Positions 22,557 to 33,900 of a DNA stretch of 64,000 nucleotides are shown in pieces. The stretch covers positions 1,302,001 through 1,366,000 of the forward strand of contig OY756149.1 in the NCBI GenBank assembly GCA_963576785.1, written 5' to 3'. This stretch comes from Chlorophyllum brunneum. Taxonomy: Eukaryota; Basidiomycota; Agaricomycetes; Agaricales; Agaricaceae. The notes below the pieces were generated by a model. That model was not told the origin of the DNA and searched no databases. It worked only from the letters and a program-made list of their open reading frames with translations. Within the stretch, counting starts at the first letter, position 1. Each line of letters opens with the position of its first letter. A program made the translations under genes and the position numbers.

Positions 22557-22849
22557 TGTTATGAACTATAGATAGACAGTACATTCCTATCATGTGCCCA
22601 TCACATTTATCATTCCTATGTATCTGTTTCATCCCTTATGGCTGTACTCTTACTGACTCAGTCTACTTGTTTCCTATGACTCCTTTACTCTGATCCTTTA
22701 TTCTTAGCTCATACCACTAGTATATAAAGTGTAGTAATACTTGATGTATTCCTTACACTTTACCGATCGTATCATCCCTTACTCTCTTCTCTACTTTCTT
22801 GTCTTTATCCAAAGACTTACAACCTGAGTCTTAGACTAAGGTCGTAACA
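22557..22849 (+). repeat. 3' LTR of Ty3 A-right, 293 bp
   Basis: Matches the mirror LTR except for two transitions (CTTACAACC for CTTGCAACC near 22820, and GTCTTAGAC for GTCTCAGAC near 22832) not found in the other three A LTRs. It abuts non-mirrored sequence at 22850. Confidence 0.9.
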
Positions 22850-24492
22850 AAAATATCCAGATGGGCACTGTGGGGACAGCAGAAATGTGGTGGATCCCAG
22901 TAACCCCGGTGGTTGCCATGAAAGCCATGATCCAAGATGTGCTCCACTACCTGACAAGTAATTGGACCACAGTCATCCAAGCCATTCTGGGGCCAGTCAG
23001 TATGATGGACTGTATAGTCTCACATGTCCCAGCCATGATAAACACTGACATTATGCAGGTATTCTTCCCACTGTTCCCAACCGTGCAGATCACAGTACTG
23101 ATGAAGAGCCCAGTCAGGCATTGTCCAAGGATGTGGATTTCGTCGACTTTGGGTAGGACTATGATGACAAAGTAGTGGTGGTCCTAGAATAGAACACCAA
23201 TAACTGGTTCTGGAGAACAACAGCCTGAGGGAGGAAGACCTGATGTTGCTCGGAAATTGGTTATCTCTGCCAGCTCTGGTCGATGGGAAGCAAGGAAGTT
23301 GAGCAGCATATACCTGGCATGATGGGTACCCTTCTCAAACAAGCTTGAAGCCATCAAAAGGTAGCAATCGAGAAGGAGGCTATCCAACTGGCAGGAAGGG
23401 AGAAGAGTATGGAGTCCCTTGTATGCGTGCAGCCATTGATCTGGATTAATGATAACCAAATCTATTGAAGCTTTCAAGTAGTGTAGGAGACAGAGTGGAA
23501 ATAAAGGCCCACCCAAGATAGAGGACACAGTATCACAGCCAGTGGTCGAGCTGTCCTCCTGGGTGGGCTGGTGAGGACTATTAGTGACAGCAGAACACAG
23601 GAGGTCTGTCCAGAAAGGAGTGAGGGATTTTGTTTATCTGTAATTGTGTGATAGCACCCACCTTGATCTCCAAGCCCCAAATTTGGCAAAGTGATCTTGG
23701 CAGGGTGCCTAGGGCTATCTATCAAAAATAAATGTCAGAGAAAGTTGTCTGAGATGTTCAGAAATGTGTTACCCACTTCGAAAGTAAATCACTCTTGTAT
23801 GCACTTGGCCTCAATGACAAATGACTCCCACTGAGAAGGTTCATGTTTCATTTCAGCAAGTATATCATCGAAAATCCCATACCCAGACTCCAAGTGGCCT
23901 ATGAAGTCATGGACTTGCCACCTGGCAAATGAATTCTTTGGGTCTGAAATGGCACATCAGCTATGACCAAGAGCAGTGAAAGCATGATTTACTGCATACT
24001 CACCACTCTCGAAATACATCTGCTGCCAGCTTTGGTACACTTGAGATTACATCAAGGCTGGCTTGTGATGAACAACAAACAATGTCCAGTATGCCAGTCA
24101 GGAATGTGCTATGCACACTACCATCAGCCTTTGTATGCAAAATCTTGATTGGCAGATTCTTACTCCCAAGAATAGCAATGGAAACCTTCTCTCCAAAAAG
24201 AAACACCTTCCAATTTTTGAAGTGATTAATTAACCAGACAATGAGGTTATGGATTCACATTCATACAAGGCCCTTTGTCTGTGGTTCTGGAGTCAATTGT
24301 CAAGGTTAACATGAGGTAAAATGGGCTCATATTTGACTGAAAAGCTTCTTTACCAAATGTTTCGAAGAATATATGCTGGCATCCCTTTTTGACCTCTTAC
24401 CACTACCTTCCTAATTGGGATAGTTCTCTGGTGAAAGGTTTCTGGCCTGTTCTTGCTGGACATTAGGTCCTGGCACTGTCTTATACACAGGG
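22850..24492 (-). pseudogene. decayed Ulp1-like cysteine protease gene fragment
   Basis: The minus strand is homologous to the intact gene at 58270-61654, matching about 59080-60600. Readable pieces include the catalytic-Cys segment DYTVHHTDWPQNGLDDCGP (antisense near 23000), SGCCSPEPVIGVLF (about 23184), MSSILGGPLFPL (23528), and FLFGEKVSIAILGSKNLPI with ADGSVHSTFLTGILD (24206-24060). Introns align with those of the intact copy. Frames are interrupted and many CpG have become TpG or CpA. It is truncated on the right by a LINE at 24510 and on the left at the LTR edge of Ty3 A-right. Confidence 0.85.
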
Positions 24493-24509
24493 CAATACAT
24501 AGTACTCCC
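24493..24509. repeat. LINE target-site duplication (3' copy), 17 bp
   Basis: CAATACATAGTACTCCC precedes the poly-T (antisense poly-A) tract and is repeated with one mismatch at 27373-27389 (CAATGCATAGTACTCCC). These bracket the minus-strand LINE. Confidence 0.88.
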
Positions 24510-27372
24510 TTTTTTTTTTTTTTTTTTTTTAAAAATCAACAATTTATATAGCAGTGCTCGAACGCAGTCCACATGTACATACATACAAAGGTAGAATGTA
24601 CAGAATGTTTGGAGCAAGGAAAGTACACTATATGTAAACTAACCCCATGAGACTCGACGCCGTCTAGCATGTACACTAGAGAGATGTTTGGTACCTAAGT
24701 TGATCAGCGAGGAAAAGAAAAGAGGAATTTGGAAAGAGAGAGAGTGAGAGAGAGAGATTGATAGAAAGAAACTACCTACTTGCAATCACAAGGGAGAACA
24801 ACAAATGGTACTAGCATATAGGAGGGCATTTGCCCAGGCACCACGGAAGAGATGGATTTTGAATGAAAACTATATATAAAATAGTAGATGAGCGAGGAAG
24901 GGAGAAATAGAGAAATGAATTTGAGGTCCATAACCGGGAGAGCACAAGAAAAAAGGGAAGAAGAAAAAAAAAAAGGGATTTATGCAGGCACAGACCCAAA
25001 CCTCCTTTGGACTTGACGACGATGTAACGGGGGTATTGACCTGGCGCGGATGCGAGGGCAGTCAGGTTCTGGAGGGAAGCAGAATGTGGTAGGGTTACAA
25101 TACAAGAAATTGATGAAAGTCTTGATGGTATCGATGCCAAAGTGATGATCAAAGCTGTTGCAACAATAGAGGATGTGCAACCTAGTCTGTACCATTTGAT
25201 TGTTACAGTGGTGGCATGATAGGTCCTCGTTGGGGAAGAATTGAAGTCGATACTCCCCGATTGGGGCATGGCATAGGATGGTGCAACATGCTCTTGCGAA
25301 GAGCTGTGGCTGGTGACCGCATTCTCGTATCCAGGGACCGGACTTGATGTGCAACAGTAGAACAGAGGCCCCATTCACTTGCACCGGGAGGTGAAGGAAG
25401 GAGCTACCGCTGTATTTCTTGAATCCAAACATGGCTTACCATGTATGGATCGCTCATTCGGCAGACTTCTTGTGCAGGAAGTCCGTGGAGTTAGGGACCT
25501 GGTGATTTCGACCCTGGTTAGGCCAGGTGACTGTCTGAATCCAATCATGTGTGGCGTTTTGTATACCATATTTGCACTTTGCCGGTGTGTAATAGAAAGA
25601 AAGGTGGTGTTGGTCCAACTTGCAGAACCAAGTCATAAGTGCCTTCGATGTGAGGATGGATTGTCACTGGCAGGAGTGTGGCAAGCAATCAAGTAGGAGC
25701 CGAGAGGCTGCGAGGGAGTCAGTGAACACATGAATGTGTTCGACCTGGTCATATTCTGCAGTTGCGAGTACCTTGGTAATTCCTAAGTACTGCACGACCA
25801 GTTCAGTGTCTGTTGATGTAGTTCCTCTGAGCCTCTTCATGATAGAGCTCCCGCTGTCTAGGTGTTGAATAGTAGCTGCCACCATGAACTGGCTGGCAAG
25901 CGGGTTAGGGTTGGGGTGGACCGAGCCGTCCGTGCCGATAATAATGGACTTGTCGTCCATTGTTGCATTAGTCGTAACATCATCCCAAAGCATCTTCGAG
26001 AGGTGAGGGCTGTCCCAGTTAAATCCTATAAAAGATACATTAGTAGATAAATGGTCAAGTAACCTATGTCTGGGCCAGAGAGATTTAGAGACGGAGTTAA
26101 AATGTTCTATATACCAAGTCTTGGGGGTGGGGTGCAAAATATCCATCACAGCTCCAAGTGTCTTCTTCTTCTGAATCTCTGTGAAATTCTTGATGTGAAG
26201 GCGGTATGGGGAAGAATGAAACTCTTTCATCAATCTTGCCAATGCATGTTCATTGTCCAACGTATGAAGCCTCGATGTTTGTCGTTCGGCCAACTTTTGG
26301 AGATGGAGTTTTATGGGCATGAGCCCTGCAAGGGACTCAACGCTGCCAGTGGGAGAAGTCCGGAAGGCCCCGGTAATCCAGAGGACCACGCTTCGCTGCA
26401 TTTTGTTGAGGATTTCACAAGTTCCTTTAGTCTGTGACTTGTCATGAAACCAAAGTCGGTATCTGTATGTCGCCACTGGTACGACACACAAACAGTATAA
26501 TAATCTTTTATTGCCAGGGGACAGACCTCTTATGGAGTTCCCTAACATTTTCATTGCCTTGACCATTGATATTGCCTTGGCGGAATAGAATCATATGTGT
26601 TCCTTGAAGGTCAACGTCTGGTCAAAGTAGAATCCAAGATAATGCCAGTGGGCTTTCGGTTTAAGGGGGGTGCAGCCAGTGAATGGTGGTGATCCCAAAT
26701 CAATAGAGGGGTTGGAGTCCTGTCTTGCACATGTGAAGTGAAAGACTTTGGACTTGCTGTGTTTAATTTCTAGACCAAATTCATTCATGAGCTGCTCCAT
26801 TTTGTGGTACATGTGTTGTAGGATTTCGATGTCCGTTCAAGGGACGGGGATTGCGCGACTAAGGTGCTGTCATCTACAAAAGACAGGATATCAAAGTCCT
26901 ATCTGTCCCGGTGTTCCCTCATACAGGTGTCAAATATGTGAAGGAGGGGGGGTGAGATATAAGGCAGAAAGAATGGGGCTGAGGGCAGAGCCTTGACCCA
27001 CTCCCACCACTGCGTCATATTCCAGGGAGACTTCGTTATTCCACCGGTAGGTTGTGTGGCGTTCTTTAAGGTAGTTGTTGAAGAATGCTGCGATTTGCGG
27101 GGGAAATCCCTGCTGACCCAGTATGTCGATGAGGAGATTGTGATTAAGGGAGGGAAAGAATTGGGCAACATCGAATGCAAGCACTGATGTCTTCTTCTTC
27201 TTCGTCCAAGCTCCCCGGATGATGTGCATCAGAAAAAGTCCCACATCTTCGGTGGATCGTTGGCGGATGGCTCCCAGTTGGTGAGGGTGGAGAACTTTGA
27301 ATTTCACCACCTCGAATTGTAGTCATTTAGTGAGTATCTTTTCTATTAACTTGCCAAGCGTATTGAGGAGGA
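24510..27372 (-). mobile_element. 5'-truncated non-LTR retrotransposon (LINE), minus strand
   Basis: A poly-T run at 24510-24530 marks the 3' poly-A on the minus strand, preceded by the tail CTATATAAATTGTTGATTT shared with the other LINEs here. Coding sequence of RT, RNase H and a C-terminal zinc region covers about 27330-24980. The endonuclease and ORF1 are missing, so insertion was incomplete. The 17-bp duplication fits target-primed reverse transcription. The structure (RT plus RNase H, fungal host) suggests the I/Tad1 group. Confidence 0.9.
24980..27330 (-). pseudogene. LINE ORF2 fragment: RT, RNase H, zinc region
   Basis: 27310-26930 carries the RT palm (LAFDVAQFFPSLNHNLL and VGVGQGSALSPILSALYL). 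26812-26591 is the thumb (EFGLEIKHSKSKVFHFT). 26566-25664 holds the linker (NKRLLYCLCVVPVATYRYRLW) and RNase H (IIIGTDGSVHPNPNP, HIHVFTDSLAASRLLL). 25432-24980 is the C-terminal CHHC region (CHHCNNQMVQTRLHILYCC). The region carrying the FMDD box of its relatives is broken near 26880. Frameshifts separate the pieces. Confidence 0.85.
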
Positions 27373-27389
27373 CAATGCATAGTACTCCC
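27373..27389. repeat. LINE target-site duplication (5' copy), 17 bp
   Basis: CAATGCATAGTACTCCC; see 24493-24509. The LINE 5' end lies directly to the left. Confidence 0.88.
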
Positions 27390-27643
27390 TTGGTGAAGGA
27401 GGTTAAAGGCTGGGCATGCTGGCTACTGCATACTCACTCGATCTTGGATGCACAAACAGAGGTTGGGATCCATCATACGGTGGACAAAAATTAGTTCAAG
27501 CAGAGGGAGTGGCCCCTTGGCAAAGGGCCTTAATGATGGGGTATGCCTGTCACTTTCTCTAGACAAGAGTTGATACTGGGTCATATAGGACAGCAGGGGG
27601 TACCCCCTTGGCAAAGGGACTCAAAGACTGGGCATGCCAGTCA
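27387..27643 (+). repeat. three dispersed copies of a ~41-bp motif
   Basis: Copies at 27387-27427, 27513-27553 and 27603-27643 share CCCTTGGCAAAGGG followed by GGGCATGCC and (G)TCAC. Spacing is 126 and 90 bp. CCCTTGGCAAAGGG and GGGCATGCC are themselves near-palindromes. Function unknown; they may belong to an older repeat hit by the LINE. Confidence 0.6.
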
Positions 27644-28414
27644 CCTTCTGCCCATTCACTTTGAGGGCTCCTCTAGTGGTGGAGGGGCCCAGCGTACTCC
27701 CAAACGGTGTCGTAGTTCCCCAATGGTGGGACTAGCATCAGTCTATTCAATCAAGCTATGGTACAAGTCTAGTCTTACTAGGCCTCTACTCCAACATGGG
27801 AATTATGGGAGAGGCTTCATTCTGCCCCATTCCCTAGCTGGGAACAGCTGAGTCCGAGAGGGTCCAAAAGAATAAGAGTCAATAAGAGGGGGTTAGGGGA
27901 AAAACAAGCTGACTGCAAGGACAGGCTACCCCCCTCCGGTTGCCATTGCTAGGGTGTGGATCCATAGACAACCTCCTCTAGCCACGCTGGATATTAGTAA
28001 GGATCACTCAAACTCTAGGGTACTATTCCACGAGGGTACTATGAGGTATTCTATGGATTTGCTTTGTAAGCAAGGTACAATCACCTTCCTGGTAGCAGTT
28101 CCTGCAAGATAGAGACCCCAGACACCATTAACATGTGGATCTGTGTCCTATGGGCATAGCAAAGTAGGTGCTGGGGAATGGGAAGCCAGCCGGGAGTGAG
28201 ACCCTGGAACTACTGGTAGGCTATGGTGGACTGTGCAGAGAATGTGTGGCCTGGCCAGAGAGGTCTAAATCCTCTGTCAGTAGGTCTCAGAAAAAAGCCG
28301 AGTGCACCTGCTTAAGTTGATACTGCAATACCACCTTCAGGGGGTAAAGGCATTAGTTTGCAAGGGGCTCCTTAGTCGAGCAAAAGTCCCACCCAGAAAC
28401 CTGATAACCTTCAC
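27390..28414. other. unassigned stretch, probably including the 5' UTR of the plus-strand LINE
   Basis: No convincing coding sequence. Besides the motif copies, the right part (from perhaps 28130) leads without a break into LINE ORF1 and is probably its 5' UTR, but I see no sharp 5' boundary. A stop (TAG 28373-28375) closes the ORF1 frame upstream of its first ATG. No copia sequence is found here, although the LINE 3' end lies in copia. Confidence 0.5.
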
Positions 28415-29561
28415 ATGGATGTCGTCAAACATATCGTCACTCTGGGTATCTCCGATGATGACATCCAAATGATTACCGAGGTGGAGTTCAAGGCCATCAC
28501 TCACAACAAGAAGCATAGAACCTGGAAACTGAGGACCAATGCCACCAGACTGAAGGAAATGAAACCCGCTGCCACAACTGTGCCTGACAAGGCTCCCAAA
28601 GCTCCGACATCCCTCCCAAAGGATACCAAAAACCCTAAGGAAGGCATAAAACCCTCCTATGCTGCAGCTGCAGCCAAAGGTGGTAAACCCCCTTCTTCCA
28701 CTCCTACTCCCACTGGGCATGATCCTCTCAAGCTATTGGAGTTTGCGAGCAAATTCCCAGAATTATCACATGAGAAAGTAGTAGTAATGTACAATACTAC
28801 TTTCTCTACCCCCTCCTCCGCAAATAAGAAGCCAGTCAAGAAGGCTGGTGTAATTTGCTCCACACTTAATGGTCCATTGTGCAAACAAGTCATCATTCCC
28901 CTCCTCACCAGACCCAATGTCACCAACTTTGGGTCCATCATCAACTCTCTCAACACATGCCTCATAGCAGAGAAGTCCAAGACTAGGGTCATTGCCACCT
29001 TGTAGGGTAAGCTGGGCCTTATGGTCCACACCTTGGAGGTACTGACCACTGCCAAGCTCAATGTTGTCAAGGTATGGCTCAAGGAGAAATTTGGAGGGAT
29101 TACCATGGGTGAAGTATCCCTCCCCAAATCTAAGTCATTTGTGAAGATCATGGATGTCAGCTACATTACCCCATGAGGATCTATCCTCACCAAGGCTGAT
29201 GTGGTCTCCAGCATTCGAAATTGTATTCACTTGAATACCATCCAATTTGTGACACAACCAAGAGTGCGGTGCAACTCCAAATACTCCGACACCTGCACAG
29301 TGTGACTTGAGATCTGGGACTCCAAAGCGGGTTCTAACATTGCAAAAATCGAGGATAAGTTCTTCAACATCTACAGAGGCCTTTTCCACATTAGGAGGGC
29401 TAATGCTAACCCCGGTGTCCCATTCTGTGCCAAGTGCTGCAGATGGGGCCACTTGTTAATCCAATACCACACAAAACTATTCACTTGTACTCACTACAAA
29501 GGTCCCCACTCCACCGCCAACCACTGCATCTTTGCCTATTGCTGCAAAGGCAATGACAAAG

Positions 29562-29566
29562 TGAAC
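29562..29566. repeat. 5-bp target-site duplication of Ty3 C (left copy), TGAAC
   Basis: TGAAC is repeated at 36005-36009. Removing one copy plus the element restores the ORF1 codon order (K-V-N-P-P). Confidence 0.93.
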
Positions 29567-29860
29567 TGTTATGACCTTAGTCTCTGACTCAGGTTGCAAG
29601 CCTTTGGATAAAGGAAAGGAAGTAGAGAAAGGAAGAAGGGATGATACGATTGGTAAAGTGTAAGGAATACATCAAGTATGGCTACACTTTATATACTAGT
29701 GGTAACGGCTAATAATAAGGGAGAAGAGTAAACGAGTCAGATGGGAGGCATAGCCTTTAGGGGTGAAACAGGGAGTGAAATGAGAAGTGAGACAAGTATG
29801 AAGATACACAAGGTAATGGGCGCAAGATAGGAATGAACAGTCTATCTATAGTTCGTAACA
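29567..29860 (-). repeat. 3' LTR of Ty3 C, 294 bp
   Basis: Plus-strand ends TGTTATGACC and GTTCGTAACA; contains CTTTATATACTAG as TATA-like core. A polypurine tract follows at about 29863-29872 (antisense). Confidence 0.93.
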
Positions 29861-29967
29861 ATACCTCCCTTTCAAGCTTCATGTCCTCATGATGCGTATT
29901 ACTGTAAAGGTCCTTTGTAAAATAAAGCATATGGAATTTGGAGAAGGTAGGAGAACGCGATGAGCAT

Positions 29968-30804
29968 TTACTCATTCATAGGTACGGCCGCTCCCAGAGC
30001 TTTGGCTAAGTCTTTCTTGTTTCCTCCGATGAGAGGTGCCTTGTCGACACGTCTTAAGCCAATCCATAGGGGTGCGTGTGGCAGTCCTTCTTTGAACAGG
30101 AAGTGGGTGTGATTATTGTACGTGGTGTTGTCATTGGTGTGATTGCTTAAGAGCTTATGCACTATGCCCCTCCAGTATTTGTTGTCCTTTTCGCCTTCCG
30201 ATTTCAACGTGTTATATCCTTGCAGTGGGTGGAAGGTCATGGGTATGATGGGGGGTACTACCATGGTGAGGATGGTTTGGAGGTGAGCTACTTCTTCTTC
30301 CATGTCGGGGTGAAGTAGTTGGTTGGCGGCTGTTGCTTCTCGTGTCTTTTGTTCACATTTATGACAGATGTGATGTTGGATGGAGAACGGGTCATTACTA
30401 ACAAGTAGTCGGTTAACAATATGGTGGGAGAGATTGTCTGTACTCCTTGACTCATATGTATTGAGTCGTTTGGCTAGGGCTACAAGGATGCTATGCATCC
30501 GAGCTCACATATTGGAGATGATGATGAGTTGCAGGTCATCGTTGATTTCATATAAGTGTCTCTCCAATTGGTCTCTCCTTCCTTTATCGATGATGAACTG
30601 GTTGAGTCTCAGAGTGGCATCGGATAAGGTGTCCATTATTTTAGATGTGCCTTCTTGGGTTGCTTTCATTGCTGCACCTAATAGTATCATGGTGTCGACT
30701 AGGGTTTCTCCTTCCACGAGTTCCTCATGGCTGGTTCTTTCTGGGACAAGTTCACCGAATTCTTTGAGGTAGGGGTATGGAGTAAGTTGGCGTTCGGCGG
30801 GCAT
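29968..30804 (-). pseudogene. third ORF of Ty3 C, ~278 aa, one internal stop
   Basis: A single frame of 279 codons from ATG 30804 to the stop at 29968, interrupted only by TGA at 30505-30507 (probably a former CGA, since the context is AATATG-TGA-GCTCGG). The N-terminus is MPAERQLTPYPYLKEFGELV; a possible amphipathic helical region follows at residues 60-100; HHICHKCEQK lies mid-protein; the C-terminus contains KEGLPHAPLWIGLRR. It has no signal peptide or transmembrane segment, so it is not a standard envelope. Related ORFs are in A, B and the element at 1-258. Function unknown. Confidence 0.75.
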
Positions 30805-30901
30805 GGTGTGTTATAAAGATGGTTGGCGAGGTCAAGGGTGAAGTGGATATAGCGAGTGATGCTTTGAGTGTAGTGGTTGCTTGGAATGTGAGGTTTGTTA
30901 T

Positions 30902-33900
30902 TCATAATTGCTGCTTTTTACCTCCCCTTTTTATAGGTTTTGTCCTCGAAATCTTGCTCATAAACTCTTGTATCGCTTCCTTGGCATTTTCCAGATTTGC
31001 TTCATCTTCCCATGTATCTTCTTCGGACGTATATCCTTTCCAGTGTACTAGGTACTGTTTTTGTTTTCCCCTTGTGCGGTGTCCTCGGACTTCATCTACC
31101 TCGTAGTGTTCCTCATCATTGACTATTTCGGGGATCGGTGGTGACGGAGTACGCTGGCTGTCATACTTGGGTTTGTGATAGGGGGAGAGGAGTCTGCTGT
31201 TGAACATGTTGTGTATCGCCCATGTTTCAGGTAGCTCCAGTTGGTAGCTTGTTTCACCTATTTTTTCTTTTACCCGGAAGGGTCCATATCTCCTGTGATC
31301 AAGTTTTTTTGTCGGCCTTGTTGTCCTAATATTATCTGCCTCAAGCCAAACTTGGTCTCCTGCCCGGTACTCGTGTTCTGGTTTCGTACTGTTCCGTTTC
31401 TCCATTTGCGTCTGGTTTTGCTGTAGCATTTTGATTGTCTCTTGGCACATGTCCTGTAACTCCTGTATTCGCTCCGTGATTGCAGGTGCCTTGACTGTGT
31501 TTGAGATATCCCCTTTCCATGGATGTCGTCCGTATACTATCTGGAATGGTGAATGTCCTGTGGCACTATGTGTTTTGTCGTTATACTGGAATTCTGCTGT
31601 GCTGAGCCACTTCCTCCAGTTGTTCTGTGCATGGTTGATTACGTTTCTGAGGTATGCCTTGACCTCTTGGTTGATGCGCTCCATCTGACCATCTGTTTGT
31701 GGATGGTATGCCGTGGATAGGTTACGTTGGGTGCTGGTTGCTCTGCAAAGTTCTGCCATGAATTTTAATGCGAATTGTGGACCTCTGTCACTGATGATCC
31801 TGCGGGGTATCCCATGTTGTCTCCATATGTCATCCCGTTAAATATCTCCTAACTCCTCGGATGATAGGGTGGTGTTAACTGCACGTAGTCTGATCATTTT
31901 GCTGAAACGATCAATGATGACAAGTATCACGTCATATCCTTCTGATTCTGGTAGTGGTCCTATCATATCGATTGATATCTCTTCCCATGGTCCGGTAGGT
32001 ATTGGTAGTGGATGGAGATGTGTGGTAGGTTGTGTCTGGAGTATCTTGTTTCGCTGACATGTGTCGCATCCTTTGATGTATCGTTTAACATCATTGCGCA
32101 TTTGTGGCCACCAATATGTCCTTTTGAGGAGTTCGATCATTCTGTGCTGTCCCGGGTGTCCTACGTCCGTTTTGTCGTGGTGTTGTTGGAGTATTTCTTG
32201 GCGTAACTCAGCAATATATTCTTCCTTCAAACATGGGTAATCCATCAGTTTCCTATATCTCCTCTGGTCGTTTCTCCTTTTCTCTTAGCCACTGTGTTTC
32301 TCTTCTTTGCTCCTTTCGTAATCGGTGTTTCAGGTCTTCTTTTCCCGATATTTCCCAAATTTGTCTGATCTTGGTGATAGTGTTATCGAATAAGTGGTCG
32401 GGTAATAGCATGATGTTTGTGTTGTCTCTGGTTGTGTCCATTTTTGCTAGTCTTGATAGCATGTCTGCTTTCGTGTTCGTCTTTCCGGGTATGTGTTTTA
32501 GCATGTAGCGATATTCCTGTAACTCCAGTTGCCATCTTGCCTGTCGTCCTGTGAGTTGTTGCAGTTTCCTGAAGTATTCTAGGTTTTTGTGGTCCGTCCA
32601 TATCTCGAATGGTTTGTTGGCATTGAGTAGGTATTGTCTCCACGTTTTGATCGCTTCTTGGATTGCTAGTAGTTCTTTGTCGTAGATTTGGTAGTTTCGT
32701 TCTGCCAGTGTCATTGTTCTCGAGTGAAAGGCAATTGGGTGCCACTGGTCATTCTGGTTTTGTGATAATACTGCTCCTACTCCATATCCCGATGCATCCA
32801 CTTCTACCCTGTATTGTCCTTTGTCTTGGGGCATTGCTAGTACTGGTTCGTTCATGATTTTTTCCTTGATCTTTTCAAATGCCTGTTGTTGTCGTTCTGA
32901 CCATGACCATTGCACATTTTTCTTCTTCAGCTCGTGTAGGGGTGTTGCTATGTTACTGAAGTCTTGTATGAATTGTCGGTAGAAGTTCGCAAAACCCAGG
33001 AATTTTTCGACGTCTTTCATAGATTTGGGTGTTGGCCATTCTCTTACTACTTTCACCTTCTCTTCCTCCATTTTAACGCTGCCTTGTCCCACTATAAAGC
33101 CCAGTATGGGTATTTCCTTTGCGTCGAACACACATTTTGACCACTTGAAGTAAAGCTGGTGCTTGGCTGCAATGTCCAAGAACCGCGTTGTTCTTTCCTC
33201 GAGTTCTTCCTGTGTGGTTCCTGGAATGACAAAATCGTCCATGTAGTTGACGAGCGTTCCTTCATGTAACATTTCCCGAAATACTGTGTTCATCATTCTT
33301 TGAAAGGTCGCCGGTGAATTGCTCATCCCGAAGAACATGACCGTCGGTTTGAATAATCCACTGTTTGTTACAAACGCTGCCTTCCATTCATCTCCTTCTC
33401 TTATCCTGATGTTGTTATATCCCCAAATGATATTGAGCTTGTTGAACACCTTTGCATCCTTTAATCAGTCTAGAACTTCGCCTATGAGTGGTAGTGGCGT
33501 CTTGTCCTTGATGGTGTGTTCATTCAGCTTTTTGTAATCCTGTACCAGGCATTTTGTTCTGTCCTTTTTTGGTATAAAGAAACATGGGGTGGCATAGGAG
33601 GATTGTAATGGTCTGATTCGTCCTGAGGCGAGGTTCTTGTCAAGGAACTTCTGTAGTTCCTGTTTCTCCACTATTGTCATTGGGTAGACCTTGGACTGTA
33701 GTACCGGAGGTGCATCTTCAGACAGGTTTATCTCATGGTCCCATACCATGTGCTCGGGTAGTTTGTCGAAGTTCTTCTTGTTGAATAGGTGGGTGTATCA
33801 TCGGAGGTATAGTGGTAGATCTTCATCATTCATCCGGTCCGCCTTTTTCTCTTCAATGTGTTCCTTGACTGTCCGTATTTTCTCATTGAACCGTATGTCG

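Larger units (their letters stand above)
13988..22849 (-). repeat. right arm of the 8862-bp inverted repeat
   Basis: Reverse complement of 4648-13509. It starts directly after the N run and ends exactly at the terminal A of an LTR (22849), where antisense Ulp1-like sequence begins. Confidence 0.95.
17092..22849 (+). mobile_element. Ty3/gypsy chromovirus A, right copy (full length, 5758 bp)
   Basis: 5' LTR 17092-17384, gag 17478-18662, pol about 18715-22137, third ORF 22244-22513, polypurine tract about 22543-22553, 3' LTR 22557-22849. The left flank is CACCC, the same target-site sequence as in the left arm. The right flank is AAAAT, so no target duplication closes this copy. It is the reverse complement of A-left except for two bases in the last 35 bp. 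Confidence 0.93.

Noticed and set aside
27387..27643. CRISPR-like array
   Set aside because: Only three imperfect copies at unequal spacing, in a eukaryotic context, with no associated genes.
29968..30804. Envelope gene in Ty3 C
   Set aside because: The third ORF has no signal peptide, transmembrane segment or furin-like site.
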